64,000 nucleotides of DNA from Nocardia crassostreae (GTDB lineage Bacteria > Actinomycetota > Actinomycetes > Mycobacteriales > Mycobacteriaceae), in contig NZ_BDCH01000040.1 in NCBI RefSeq assembly GCF_001613405.1, positions 1 to 64,000 of the forward strand. Reading direction: 5' to 3'. Below are positions 19,349 through 28,743 of the stretch, piece after piece. Position numbers and translations under genes: made by a program. Within the stretch, counting starts at the first letter, position 1; each line of letters begins with the position of its first letter. Below the pieces are notes generated by a model that was given only the letters and a program-made list of their open reading frames with translations, did not search any database and was not told the origin of the DNA.

Positions 19349-20203
19349 GTGACGGTATTCGTGCAGGAATACGACGTGCTGCGGTGGTTGGTGGTTGCCG
19401 CGTTCGGGGTGGCTGTGGTGATCGTGGTGGGGCGGCTCGCGGGGGCGCGGCCGGATGCCGCGGGGGCGGGCGGGGGCGGGGCTGTGGTCGGGGACGGCGC
19501 TCCAGGGGTGACGTGTGCGCGCGCTGTTTTGACCGAGGGAGTGGCGCTTTCATCGGCGGCGGGAGGAATGGCGTTGGGGCGCAGGGGATTCCGTGCTGTT
19601 GACCTGGAATCGGATGCGGCGCATCTGCTGATGTGCCTGGTGATGCTGGCCATGCTGGTGTTTCCGGCGGCGGCCGATCCGCGGGCGGTGCGGGGCGTGC
19701 TGACGGCCATGACGGTGGTGTTCGCGATGCTGCTGGTCGGGCGGACGCTCCAGCGGCGCAGTGCGGGCGGGGATTCCGGGATGATGCCCTGGGGTTCGGG
19801 TGCCGTGGGTCGGGGATCCGAGTCCGGCCTTGGGCGGGCGGGGTTCGTGGCCGTCCCCGGCGAGCGCGAGGGACTGCCGAGCGGATATGCGGCGCGGTCG
19901 GGGGAGAGCGTGACGGCTTTCGCCTATCACGTCGTCGCGGCGGCGGCCATGTTGTACGCGATGAGCGGGCACGGGGGCGGTCATCACGGGGCTGCGCCGA
20001 CGCCGTGGGTGATGCTCGGACTGGCGGTGCTGTTCGCGCTGGACGCGGTGCTCATGGCGGCGCCGGGGTCGAGACGGGCCTTGCGGCATGTGTTTCCGCA
20101 TCCGGTGGGGGCGAGTGGGCCGCTGGCGGTGGTGCCGCACGTGGTGATGGATCTGGGGACGGCGTACATGCTGGTGGCGGCGGTCGCAGGCGGAATCGGA
20201 TAG
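19349..20203 (+). CDS. DUF5134-type multispanning membrane protein
   Basis: 284 residues from the GTG at 19349, chosen because GAGAGGTGG precedes it (the frame opens at 19250). Seven or so hydrophobic helices, a His/Gly-rich loop (SGHGGGHHG, about residue 215) and HLLMCLVMLAMLV in an early helix match actinobacterial DUF5134 proteins, many of which carry such histidines. A metal or haem role has been guessed for relatives but is not established. Confidence 0.7.
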   Translation: MTVFVQEYDVLRWLVVAAFGVAVVIVVGRLAGARPDAAGAGGGGAVVGDGAPGVTCARAVLTEGVALSSAAGGMALGRRGFRAVDLESDAAHLLMCLVMLAMLVFPAAADPRAVRGVLTAMTVVFAMLLVGRTLQRRSAGGDSGMMPWGSGAVGRGSESGLGRAGFVAVPGEREGLPSGYAARSGESVTAFAYHVVAAAAMLYAMSGHGGGHHGAAPTPWVMLGLAVLFALDAVLMAAPGSRRALRHVFPHPVGASGPLAVVPHVVMDLGTAYMLVAAVAGGIG

Positions 20204-20468
20204 GTCGTCCGGGTGGCATTCACCTGGAAGCGGTGCCCTTGGCCGGGCGGGTGGTGCGGCATGTGCCGCCGTGTCGGGCTGGCGAGCGGGTGAGCGGCGA
20301 TGGCGATCGATCTTCGTCGCGGTGTGCGTGCCGGTGGCGGCGGGTGCGGGGGGAACCGGGCGGTTGGTCAGGGGGTAGTTGGGGCTGTTCACGGGGGTGG
20401 TGGTGTGATGGTGAGGAGAGAAATCGGGTTGCCGCGGGGTGGCCCGTGTCGGGTGATGGAGGTGCTGG

Positions 20469-21695
20469 ATGGGTTCGCTGTGGCATGGCTTCGCCGATAT
20501 GGGCGCGGTCGAGCGGGATGGTGCGTTCGTGGTGGCGCGGGGTGCGGGCGCTTACATCTGGGATGAGGGTGGCAACCAGTATCTGGACGCGACGGGCGGG
20601 CTCTGGTTCGCCAATGTCGGGCACGGGCGGCGCGAGATCGCGGATGCGGTCGCGGCGCAGCTGACCGATATCGCGCACTACTCGAACTTCGGGGATCTGG
20701 CCTCGCCGGTCACCCGGGAGCTGGCCGAGCGGCTGTCCGCGATCGCCCCGGTGCCGGGCAGCAAGATCTTCTTCACCTCCGGCGGGTCCGACAGCATCGA
20801 TACGGCGGCCAAACTCGCGCGGCGGTACTGGCACGAGAAGGGGCGGCCGGACAAGACCCTGCTGGTCGCGCGGCAGAAGGCCTATCACGGCATGCATATC
20901 GGCGGCACCGCGCTGGCCGGGCTGCCGCCCAACCGCGAGGGCTACGGGGAGTTCATGCCCGATACCCGCACCGTCGAATGGGATCAGGCCAAGGCGCTCA
21001 CCGCCCTGATCGAAGAGGTCGGCGCGGAGCGCATCGCGGCCTTCTTCGCCGAGCCGATCATCGGCGCAGGCGGGGTCTACCTGCCGCCGCAGGACTACCT
21101 GACCGAGGTGCGCCGCATCTGCCGGGAGAACGACATCCTGTTCGTGGCAGACGAGGTCGTCACCGGCTTCGGCCGCATCGGCGGATCCTGGTTCGCCTCC
21201 TCGCGATTCGATCTGCAGCCCGATCTGATGACCACCGCCAAGGGCCTGACCTCCGGCTACATTCCCATGGGCGCGGTCTTCATCGCACCGCACATCGCCG
21301 AGCCGTTCTTCGCGGGCGGCGTCTGGTGGCGGCACGGCTACACCTACGGCGGGCACGCGGCCGCCGCGGCCGCCGCCATGGCCAACCTGGACATTATCGA
21401 GCGCGAGAACCTGCTCGACGCCAGCAAGAATCTGGAATCGCTGCTGCACGAGCACTTCTCGCCGCTGGCCGCGCACGCCCGGGTGTCCGAGGTGCGCAGC
21501 GGCCTGGGCGCGGTCGCCGCGGTGCAGCTGGCGGATCCGAGCGAGGCGCTCGGCATGGTGAAAACCCTGCGCGCGCACGGCGTCTCGACCCGCGCCGCCG
21601 GTCAGGGCGCGCTGCAGATCTCGCCGTCCTTCGTCATTACCGAGGAGCAGATCGTGGAGCTGGCGGCGCGCTTCACCCGCGCGCTCGACGCCTGA
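20469..21695 (+). CDS. Class III pyridoxal-phosphate aminotransferase
   Basis: A 408-residue fold-type I omega-aminotransferase, which transfers an amino group from an omega-amine or amino acid to a keto acid. PLP-site features are SGGSDSIDTAAKLAR (phosphate loop, about 97-111), ADEVVTGFGRIG (the PLP-ring Asp, about 231) and the Schiff-base Lys in MTTAKGLTSGYIPMGA (about 258). Full family length, start ATG at 20469. The substrate cannot be read from sequence. A strong terminator follows. Confidence 0.9.
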   Translation: MGSLWHGFADMGAVERDGAFVVARGAGAYIWDEGGNQYLDATGGLWFANVGHGRREIADAVAAQLTDIAHYSNFGDLASPVTRELAERLSAIAPVPGSKIFFTSGGSDSIDTAAKLARRYWHEKGRPDKTLLVARQKAYHGMHIGGTALAGLPPNREGYGEFMPDTRTVEWDQAKALTALIEEVGAERIAAFFAEPIIGAGGVYLPPQDYLTEVRRICRENDILFVADEVVTGFGRIGGSWFASSRFDLQPDLMTTAKGLTSGYIPMGAVFIAPHIAEPFFAGGVWWRHGYTYGGHAAAAAAAMANLDIIERENLLDASKNLESLLHEHFSPLAAHARVSEVRSGLGAVAAVQLADPSEALGMVKTLRAHGVSTRAAGQGALQISPSFVITEEQIVELAARFTRALDA

Positions 21696-21709
21696 GATTC
21701 GACATACGT

Positions 21710-21741
21710 ACGGCCCGGACGCTTTCGAGCGTCCGGGCCGT
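21710..21741. terminator. Hairpin terminator after the aminotransferase
   Basis: A perfect 14-bp stem (ACGGCCCGGACGCT and its complement) closed by a TTCG loop, 15 bp past the stop. It lies between two convergent genes and can serve both. Confidence 0.85.
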
Positions 21742-21778
21742 CTATGTAAGGCGGGGAAGTGCCCTTCGTGACCAGAGG

Positions 21779-23394
21779 TCAGTGCCCTTCGTGTCCGGGC
21801 AGTTCTCCGGCCGGAATGTGCTTCAGCTTGATCAGCGCGATCGCGCCGATGAGCGCCGCGGCGACCGTCGCGATTCCCGCGGTCAGCTGCACGCCGTCCA
21901 CGAATGCCTCCCGAGCCGCGGTCAGCACGGCCGATCCGAGTTGCTCCGGCAGCGAATCCGCCACCGCCACGGCCGCGCCCAGTGTGTCGCGAATCGACTG
22001 CGCGGCCTCCGCCGGTAGCCCGGCGGGCAGCGAATCGGCCAGGTCGCCGCGATAGATCGCGACGCTCAGGCTGCCCAGAATCGAAATGCCCAGCGCACCA
22101 ACGATTTCCGCGCCGGTCTCGGACAATCCGGAGGCCGCCCCCGCCTGCTCGGGCGGAGCCGAGCCCACGATGAGCTCGGTGGTGATCCCGAACACCGGGG
22201 CCAAGCCCAGCGAAATCAGCAGCGAGGCAACGATTGCCAGGGCGGGGCCGGTGCCCAGGCTGACCTGGGTCAGCAGCGCCAGCCCGACCGCCGAGGTCGC
22301 CATACCGCCGCCGATCAGGTACGCTGGGCGCACGAATCGAACGATGCGGGGCGCCAGCTGCGAGCCGACGATGAAGCCCAGACCGGACGGTGACATGGCC
22401 AGGCCCGCCTGCAACGGCGACATGCCGAGCACCAGCTGGAAGTACTGCCCGACGAACAGGAAGTACCCGAAGGCCACGAACACGCCGATCACATTGATGC
22501 CCAAGGCCGTCCGGAATGCGCTCAAACGGAACAGCCGCAGATCGAGCATGGGATCCGGACTGGTCAGCTGCCGCCGCACGAACAGCGCACCGACCGCCAG
22601 TCCACCGGCCAGCGCGGCCAGCGCCACCACGCCGACGCCATCCTGGGCGATCTTCTTCATGGCGAACACCAGCGCGATCATGGTGACCACCGACAGCGCC
22701 GCCCCGACCAGATCCAGCCGCCCGGCCTCCGAATCCCGGAACTCCGGCAGCACTTTCGGCCCGAGCGCCAGCAGCAGCGCCATCACCGGCACCGCCAGCA
22801 GGAACACCGACCCCCACCAGTAGTGCTCCAGCAGCACGCCACCCGCCAACGGCCCGATCGCACCGCCCGCGGAGAACGCGCCCACCCACACGCCAACCGC
22901 CACCGACCGCTGCCGCGCATCGCGAAACATATTGAAGATCAACGATAGTGTGGACGGCGCCAAGGTCGCCCCCGCGATCCCGAGCACGGCACGGCACGGC
23001 ACAGTATGAGTATCTCGGCGGTAGGCGAAAACGCCGCCACCACCGACACCACGCCGAAGGCCGCCGCCCCGATCAGCAGAATCCGCCGCCGCCCGATCCG
23101 ATCCCCGAGCGTCCCCATGGTGATCAGCAGCCCGGCCACCATGAATCCGTAAACGTCGATGATCCACAGCAACTGCGAACTCGTCGGATGCAATTCGGCA
23201 CTGATCATCGGCACCGCCAGATGCAGCACCGTGAGATCCATGGCATAAACCAGGCAGGCCAGCGCCAGTACGCCCAGTCCGATCCATTCCCGCCGCCCGG
23301 CCAGAGGCTCGGCGTGGGTGGCCGAGTCAGCGGATAAGGCAGTTCTTTCCACGGCGGGTAGTCCTTCCATCGGGAGCGTGCAACTGCCGGTCAT
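21779..23394 (-). pseudogene. DHA2-type MFS exporter, frameshifted by a 5-bp repeat expansion
   Basis: A 14-helix drug:H+ antiporter-2 type transporter of the QacA/SmvA/EmrB group. The first 130 residues (from the ATG at 23394, or 23370), with DVYGFMVAGLLITMGTLGDRIGRRR (motif A), are in one frame. The remaining 400 residues, from VLGIAGATLAPSTLSLIFN (motif C region) on, are in another. The switch falls in three tandem CACGG units (22985-22999). Removing one unit restores the expected reading LILCRAVLGIAG exactly. A product ending just after the shift would be inactive. Confidence 0.85.
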
Positions 23395-23552
23395 GACGTC
23401 GCGATCCCCATGATTTCATCGGTTGCTGACACTTCCGGGCAACCGATTTTCCGCGCGCGCACGCCGACTTCAGGGGCAACCGCCCTGCTCAGTGAGCTAT
23501 TCCTGAAGTCGTCCGATGATCAGATGAGAACTGTACGGTTCGCTGCGCCCGG

Positions 23553-24245
23553 CTAAATGACCACCGGGTGGTCGGGGACGCAGCGGCCGCCGAGGCGGAC
23601 CCAGCCGTCGGAGTCCCATTCGGTGAAGAGTTGGGAGCCTTCGCCCTGGGTGATGTGGAGGCCGCGGCGGAGGCGGGCGGTGAGGGCTATGGCTGCGGCG
23701 CCGGTGGCCTCGTCTTCGGCGATTCCCATGGCGGGGGCGAACATTCGGGTGCGGACGGCGCCGCGGTCCTCGTTGGTCCAGCTCCAGACGTAGTGCTGGC
23801 CCTCGGCGAAGTCGGCCGGGTCCAGGGTGAGGAGTTCTTCGGTGTCGGCGAATTCGTGGAAGGTGAACTTGGGGGTCCACTCGGATTTGGCGCGGACCCA
23901 GGTCATTCCGTCGGTTCGGGCGATGTCGACCGGTCCGGCGGGGACGTCGAGGACCGTGATCGGGGAGCCCTGGGTGGCCAGCCACCAGGCGGCGCCGACG
24001 GTGGGGTGACCGGCGAAGGGGAGTTCCACGGCGGGGGTGTAGATGCGCATGCGGGCGCGGTCCGCGGCCGGTGGGTCGACCACGACGGTTTCGCTGTAGC
24101 CCAGGCGCGAGGCGAGGGCCTGGTGATCGATTCCGGTGACGTCGGCGCTGCGCGCGATGCCGAGTGGATTGCCGAATCGGCCCGCCGCATCGGTGAAGAC
24201 GCGGATCACCTCGACCTGTGTGCCATCGCTTTCCGGGGTACCCAT
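23553..24245 (-). CDS. Short PhzF-family protein
   Basis: A 230-residue PhzF/diaminopimelate-epimerase-fold protein. Seen: FTDAAGRFGNPLGI (about residues 17-30, with the GNPxG motif), the acidic start of the active site replaced by SRLGYSETV, ELPFAGHPTVGAAWWL, and DEATGAAAIALTARL near the end. It is shorter than PhzF itself (about 280), like the mycobacterial homologue near lexA (Rv2716). The substrate is unknown. An alternative start is the GTG at 24212. Confidence 0.85.
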   Translation of the reverse strand: MGTPESDGTQVEVIRVFTDAAGRFGNPLGIARSADVTGIDHQALASRLGYSETVVVDPPAADRARMRIYTPAVELPFAGHPTVGAAWWLATQGSPITVLDVPAGPVDIARTDGMTWVRAKSEWTPKFTFHEFADTEELLTLDPADFAEGQHYVWSWTNEDRGAVRTRMFAPAMGIAEDEATGAAAIALTARLRRGLHITQGEGSQLFTEWDSDGWVRLGGRCVPDHPVVI

Positions 24246-24266
24246 GGTTGCCGAGCTTACCGATGG

Positions 24267-25016
24267 TTATCGGGTAGCGGGAGGCGCACAGGAATTCAGC
24301 ATGTCGGCCAGGGCCGACTTCTCGGTGGGCTGCACCGTCAGGCCCCAGCGTTGTTTGACCCCGACCCAGCGCCGCGCGTAATCGCACCAGTACTCCGGGC
24401 GCGGCCGCCACTGATCGGGAGTCTTGGAACCCTTGTCCTGATTGGCCTGCTTCTGCACGGCGAGCAGATTGCCGATGTCGTTGGCGAAGCGCTCGCGGCG
24501 TTCGGGCTGCCATTCCGAGGCCCCCGAACGCCACGCATCGCCCAGCGCGACAACATGATCGATCTCGATGCCGGAGGCCTTGAAGCGGTCGTAGGGCAGC
24601 CGCTCGCCGGAGTAGGGATCGACGAGCGTCCCGGACAGCACCATGCACGGATTGCTGTCCGCCAGGCGCACATCCGTCAGATCGCGCTTCATGACGTCCT
24701 CGCGCGCGGTGCAGCCGTCGACGAGCTTGGGCTCACCGCCGTGACCGGACCAGCCGGGCCCGAAGGCATTGCGCTCGTAGGACTCCCAGTTGCGGTTCCA
24801 GGCGACGGTGAGCCGGTCCAGATCGCTGCGCGCCTGCTGTGGGTCGGGCAGCGGGGTGCTGGTCGGATCGGCTCCGGCGGTACTGCCGGTGGATTCGGGC
24901 TCCCGCGTGTTCAACCAGAGTGCGAGTCCGCCCGCAGCCAGCGCGATGAGCACGACCGAGGTGGCGAAGAACCTGCGCCACCGACGCCGGGCGGGGGTCC
25001 GGGTGCGCGTGGGCAT
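24267..25016 (-). CDS. Secreted/membrane-anchored HNH (DUF1524-type) nuclease
   Basis: 249 residues: an Arg-rich N-tip, one hydrophobic segment (about 16-34), a Ser/Thr linker, then a GmrSD-C/DUF1524-like HNH domain. The metal-site motif is EIDHVVALGDAWRSGASEW (about 149-167), followed by NLLAVQKQANQDKGSKTPDQW and a late YWCDYARRW. Family members are extracytoplasmic DNases of Gram-positives, possibly for nutrient DNA. Two further Cys pairs may form disulfides. Confidence 0.85.
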   Translation of the reverse strand: MPTRTRTPARRRWRRFFATSVVLIALAAGGLALWLNTREPESTGSTAGADPTSTPLPDPQQARSDLDRLTVAWNRNWESYERNAFGPGWSGHGGEPKLVDGCTAREDVMKRDLTDVRLADSNPCMVLSGTLVDPYSGERLPYDRFKASGIEIDHVVALGDAWRSGASEWQPERRERFANDIGNLLAVQKQANQDKGSKTPDQWRPRPEYWCDYARRWVGVKQRWGLTVQPTEKSALADMLNSCAPPATR

Positions 25017-25168
25017 GCGGGGGAGTCTAGGTCGCGAAACCGGACGATCCGGTCAATGTTGCGGAGCGGTGACCCGCTTGCAGCTATCTGTTCGCAAATA
25101 CGACGGAGGCTGTGCACCACATGGATGCACAGCCCCTGCCGGAATGCTTGCGATCGAATCGAATCGCT

Positions 25169-25708
25169 TTAGACGGCCGCCCCCGCGAGCGCCTCCGTGG
25201 TCGCCACGGCCTGGCCGACACCGGCCACGATCGCGGCCACACGCAGCGACTCGAAGATCACCTCACGTGATACGCCCGCCTCGCGCAGGACGTTCTCGTG
25301 CGCCTCCAGGCAGTGCGCGCAGCCGTTGATCGAGGAGACCGCGAACGACCACAGCTCGAAATCGACCTTGTCCACGCCTGGCGTGCCGATGATCTGCATG
25401 CGCAGACCGGCCCGCAGGTCGTCGTAGCGACCGCCCAGGAACGCCTTGCCGCGGTAGAACATATTGTTGATGCCCATGATCGAGGCGGCGCCCAGGGCGG
25501 CGTTGTACGCCTCCGCCGACAGCGTGTCGGCGGCCTCTTCGGCGATCTCCCGCAGCGTGGACGCCGAGCGGGTGGCCGCGGCCGAGGCGAGCAGGGTGCC
25601 CCACAGCTGCTGCTCGGTCAGCACGGTGGTGCGTGCGATCGAGGACAGGTTGAGCTTGAGGTCCTTGGCGTACTCGGGGAGCGAGTTCTTCAGGTTTTCG
25701 ATGGTCAC
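25169..25708 (-). CDS. ahpD: AhpD alkylhydroperoxidase/adaptor
   Basis: A 179-residue AhpD that reduces AhpC, with intrinsic peroxidase activity, in the actinobacterial antioxidant chain (lipoamide - AhpD - AhpC). The catalytic CxxC and its His are in SINGCAHCLEAHE (about 127-139). It lies 46 bp downstream of ahpC on the same strand, so it is co-transcribed. Confidence 0.95.
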   Translation of the reverse strand: MTIENLKNSLPEYAKDLKLNLSSIARTTVLTEQQLWGTLLASAAATRSASTLREIAEEAADTLSAEAYNAALGAASIMGINNMFYRGKAFLGGRYDDLRAGLRMQIIGTPGVDKVDFELWSFAVSSINGCAHCLEAHENVLREAGVSREVIFESLRVAAIVAGVGQAVATTEALAGAAV

Positions 25709-25754
25709 GCTGAAACTTCCTTTAACCGTGTCGGACTGATCGGAATGCGTCGGA

Positions 25755-26342
25755 TCAGACCGAGGCGGTCATGAGCTCGTCGGCCTTGATGGTCGGATCG
25801 CCCTTCTTCCAGTTGCAGGCACACAGCTCGTCGGACTGCAGGGCGTCGAGCACGCGCAGCACCTCGTCGACATTGCGGCCGACCGAACCGGCGGTCACGG
25901 ACACGAACTGGATCTCGTTGTTCGGGTCGATGATGAAGGTGGCGCGGTCGGCGACGCCGTCGGCATTGAGAACGCCGGTGGCGGCGGCCAGATCACGCTT
26001 GAGGTCGCTCATCATGGGGAAGGGGAGGGTCTTCAGATCCTCGTGCTGGGCGCGCCACTGGAAGTGCACGAACTCGTTGTCGACGCTGGCGCCGAGCACC
26101 TGGGCGTCACGATCGGCGAACTCCTCGTTCAGCTTGCCGAACGCGGCGATCTCGGTCGGGCAGACGAAGGTGAAGTCCTTCGGCCAGAAGAAGACGATGC
26201 GCCACTTGCCCGCGTAGTCGTCGCTCGAGATCTGGGTGAAGTAATCGTCGGGCTGCTGAGCGTTCACCTTGGACAGGTCGCCGCTGATGACAGCCGTGAG
26301 GTTGTAGGCGGGGAACTGGTCGCCGATGGTCAGCAAGGCCAT
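25755..26342 (-). CDS. ahpC: AhpC alkyl hydroperoxide reductase (peroxiredoxin)
   Basis: A 195-residue 2-Cys peroxiredoxin. The peroxidatic Cys is in DFTFVCPTEIAAFGK (residue 61) and the resolving Cys pair in DELCACNWKKG (about 174-176), the CxC arrangement of mycobacterial AhpC. It is divergent from oxyR across 109 bp that contain the OxyR site, the classic arrangement for peroxide induction. Confidence 0.97.
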   Translation of the reverse strand: MALLTIGDQFPAYNLTAVISGDLSKVNAQQPDDYFTQISSDDYAGKWRIVFFWPKDFTFVCPTEIAAFGKLNEEFADRDAQVLGASVDNEFVHFQWRAQHEDLKTLPFPMMSDLKRDLAAATGVLNADGVADRATFIIDPNNEIQFVSVTAGSVGRNVDEVLRVLDALQSDELCACNWKKGDPTIKADELMTASV

Positions 26343-26425
26343 GAATGTGCTCCTCTATGTAGTCGAACCGATTGTGTCGTGACTTCGGGAAACGATCTTG
26401 CCCATCCTCCGGTGAGAGGTAAAGG

Positions 26426-26472
26426 TGATCAGTCGCACTATACTGATAAGCGTGACTGATCAAACTTATCAG
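26426..26472. promoter_or_regulatory. OxyR operator region between ahpC and oxyR
   Basis: A perfect 8-bp inverted repeat CTGATAAG (26443-26450) and CTTATCAG (26465-26472), with a further near-symmetric pair TGATCAGT (26426-26433) and ACTGATAA (26442-26449). Mycobacterial OxyR sites contain the same CTTATC/GATAAG halves. The right half lies inside the first codons of oxyR, which suggests autorepression. Confidence 0.65.
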
Positions 26473-27360
26473 CCGACCCTGTCACAGCTGCGTGCGTTCG
26501 TGGCGATCGCCGAATACCGGCATTTCGGAACCGCTGCGACCAGGCTGAATGTGAGCCAGCCAACGTTATCGCAGGCCTTGGCATCATTGGAAAACGGACT
26601 CGGGCTGCAATTGATCGAACGCAGCACGCGCCGGGTGCTGGTGACGCCCGCGGGCAAGCGGCTGCTGCCGCAGGCCATGGCCACACTGGAGGCGGCAGAT
26701 CGGTTCGTGGCCTCCGCGGCCGGGACCGGGCTCGGGGGCACGCTGCGCATGGGGATCATTCCCACCGTCGCCCCTTACGTTCTGCCGACACTGCTGCCCG
26801 AACTCCGAAAGCAATTACCGACTTTGGCGCCGTATGTGATCGAGGATCAAACGGCTCGACTATTGGACGCACTGCGCACCGGCGTACTCGATGTGGCCTT
26901 GCTCGCGCTGCCGACCGATGCGTCCGGACTGCTCGAGATACGCCTCTATGCAGAAGAATTCGTTCTCGTCGTCCCGCGTGGGCACGAGTTCGCCGGGCGT
27001 CGCGATCTGCGTCCCGCCGATCTGGACTCGCTGCCGCTGCTGCTGCTCGACGAGGGGCACTGCCTGCGTGATCAGACCCTGGATCTGTGCCGCTCGCACA
27101 ATGTGCATCCGGGCGCGGTCGGTGACACCCGCACGGCCTCGCTGGCCACCGTGGTGCAGTGCGTGGCAGGAGATCTCGGCGTGACCTTGATTCCGGAGAT
27201 GGCGGTATCGGCCGAAACCTCGCGCGGCACTTTGGATATCGCCCGCTTCGCCTCGCCCGCGCCCGGGCGCACCATCGGACTCGCCTTCCGCGCCTCCAGC
27301 GCCCGCGTCGAGGATTTCGAGCGCCTCGCCGACATCATTCGCGGTAACCGCCCCGAGTGA
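26452..27360 (+). CDS. oxyR: OxyR peroxide-sensing LysR regulator
   Basis: A LysR-type regulator of 302 residues from the GTG at 26452 (the frame opens at 26425). The N-terminal helix-turn-helix reads PTLSQLRAFVAIAEYRHFGTAATRLNVSQPTLSQAL. The sensor domain has one Cys in LDEGHCLRDQTLDLC, with a second 10 residues later, which matches the peroxide-sensing pair of the family. It controls the divergent ahpCD. Confidence 0.92.
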   Translation: MTDQTYQPTLSQLRAFVAIAEYRHFGTAATRLNVSQPTLSQALASLENGLGLQLIERSTRRVLVTPAGKRLLPQAMATLEAADRFVASAAGTGLGGTLRMGIIPTVAPYVLPTLLPELRKQLPTLAPYVIEDQTARLLDALRTGVLDVALLALPTDASGLLEIRLYAEEFVLVVPRGHEFAGRRDLRPADLDSLPLLLLDEGHCLRDQTLDLCRSHNVHPGAVGDTRTASLATVVQCVAGDLGVTLIPEMAVSAETSRGTLDIARFASPAPGRTIGLAFRASSARVEDFERLADIIRGNRPE

Positions 27361-27446
27361 GGCGCGCACGGTGACCTTCGCCGCCGAAGTCGCCGCCGCC
27401 GCGCGTTCGGATTGACCGTCCGGTTGGCGTCTGCGACGCTCGGGCC

Positions 27447-28223
27447 ATGCGGATCCACCATCTCAACTGCGGCACCATGGCATTCGGCGTGATCGACCAC
27501 TGCCTGCTCATCGAGACCCGTACCGAACTCGTGCTCGTGGATACCGGATTCGGCCTCGACGCCGTGCGCCGACCAGCGAAGATGATCGGCCTGAGCCGAT
27601 TCGGCCTGCGCCCCGCGCTGGCCGAGCACGAGACCGCGATCCGCCAGATCCAGGCCCTGGGCTACGACCCCCGCGATGTCCGCCACATCATCCTCACCCA
27701 CCTGGACCTCGACCACTCCGGCGGCCTGTCCGACTTCCCCGAGGCCACCGTCCACATCCACGGCCCCGAATTCCGCGCCGCCACCGCCACGCCCACCATG
27801 TCCGAGCGCATGCGCTACCGCGCCGCCCAATGGGCCCACGGCCCCAAATGGATGGTCAACGAGGTCGAGGACGGCGAGGACTGGTTCGGTTTCCGTGCCG
27901 TCCGCGACCTGCCCGGCCTGCCTCCGGAAATCCTGGTGATCCCCCTGGCGGGCCACACCCGCGGCCATGCCGGGGTCGCCGTCGACCACGGGCACGGGTG
28001 GCTGCTGCACGCCGGGGACGCCTACTTCGTGGAGTCCTCCATCGACCCGGAGAACCCGCACACCCCGTTCCTGTGGCAGGTCTACCAATCCGGCAATATC
28101 GTCGGCGACGCCTACCGGGAGAACCAGAAGCGTCTGCGCGAACTCAAGCGCCTGCACGGCCATCAGGTCACCGTCATCAACTCCCACGACGCGGCGGCCT
28201 TCGCCCGAGTGGCGGTGCGGTGA
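27447..28223 (+). CDS. Metallo-beta-lactamase-fold hydrolase
   Basis: A 258-residue MBL-fold protein with the dinuclear zinc motif THLDLDHSGG (about residues 84-93), an upstream VDTGFG, a downstream His in AGHTRGHAG and an Asp in HAGDAYF. The overall pattern fits the N-acyl-homoserine-lactonase/ribonuclease-Z-like group of small hydrolases, but the substrate is open. The next gene starts within its stop codon. Confidence 0.85.
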   Translation: MRIHHLNCGTMAFGVIDHCLLIETRTELVLVDTGFGLDAVRRPAKMIGLSRFGLRPALAEHETAIRQIQALGYDPRDVRHIILTHLDLDHSGGLSDFPEATVHIHGPEFRAATATPTMSERMRYRAAQWAHGPKWMVNEVEDGEDWFGFRAVRDLPGLPPEILVIPLAGHTRGHAGVAVDHGHGWLLHAGDAYFVESSIDPENPHTPFLWQVYQSGNIVGDAYRENQKRLRELKRLHGHQVTVINSHDAAAFARVAVR

Positions 28224-28678
28224 CCTCCGATCGTCCCTGGGCTCGGCGGCTCCCGCATCCCGCCGACCCGCTGTTCGTGTACGGCACCTTGCAATTCCCC
28301 GAGGTCCTCACCGAATTGATCGGCCGCACACCGGAGTCCGAGCGAGCCGTCCTGCTCGGCCGCCGCGCGGCAGCCCTGCCGGAGGGGGTGTACCCCGGCC
28401 TCATGATCGCGAACACCGCTGTCGCTCAAGTCTTTCTGCTCAGCGGACTGACCTCCGCCGAATGGCAGGTGCTCGACGCCTTCGAAGACGACGAGTATGA
28501 CCTGATCCCGGTCTCGGTCCGAGCGGGCGAGCGCGAAGTTTACGCCTGGACCTACGCTTGGACCGCCGAGGCGCTCCCCACGAACTGGTCACCCCAGGCA
28601 TTCACCACCGACCACCTCCCGACCTACATCCACCGCTGCACGCAGTGGCGCCGAACGCTCGCCCCCGCCACACCCTGA
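28220..28678 (+). CDS. Gamma-glutamylcyclotransferase-fold (AIG2/GGCT-like) protein
   Basis: 152 residues from a GTG that overlaps the stop of the MBL gene. LFVYGTLQFPEV (about 17-28) is the substrate-loop YGTL signature, and a catalytic-type Glu is in VLDAFEDDEYD (about 89). Possible roles are gamma-glutamylamine cyclotransfer or repair; not determinable here. Confidence 0.8.
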   Translation: MTSDRPWARRLPHPADPLFVYGTLQFPEVLTELIGRTPESERAVLLGRRAAALPEGVYPGLMIANTAVAQVFLLSGLTSAEWQVLDAFEDDEYDLIPVSVRAGEREVYAWTYAWTAEALPTNWSPQAFTTDHLPTYIHRCTQWRRTLAPATP

Positions 28679-28743
28679 TCCCCGCATCCTGGTGACCAGG
28701 ACCCTATGACGCACGCCACACTCTCGAGGTAGAACGTGTTGGC

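Noticed and set aside
20220..22997. A 925-residue open frame on the minus strand
   Set aside because: It is antisense to the class III aminotransferase and crosses into the frameshifted exporter; composition is Arg/Gly-rich with no domain.
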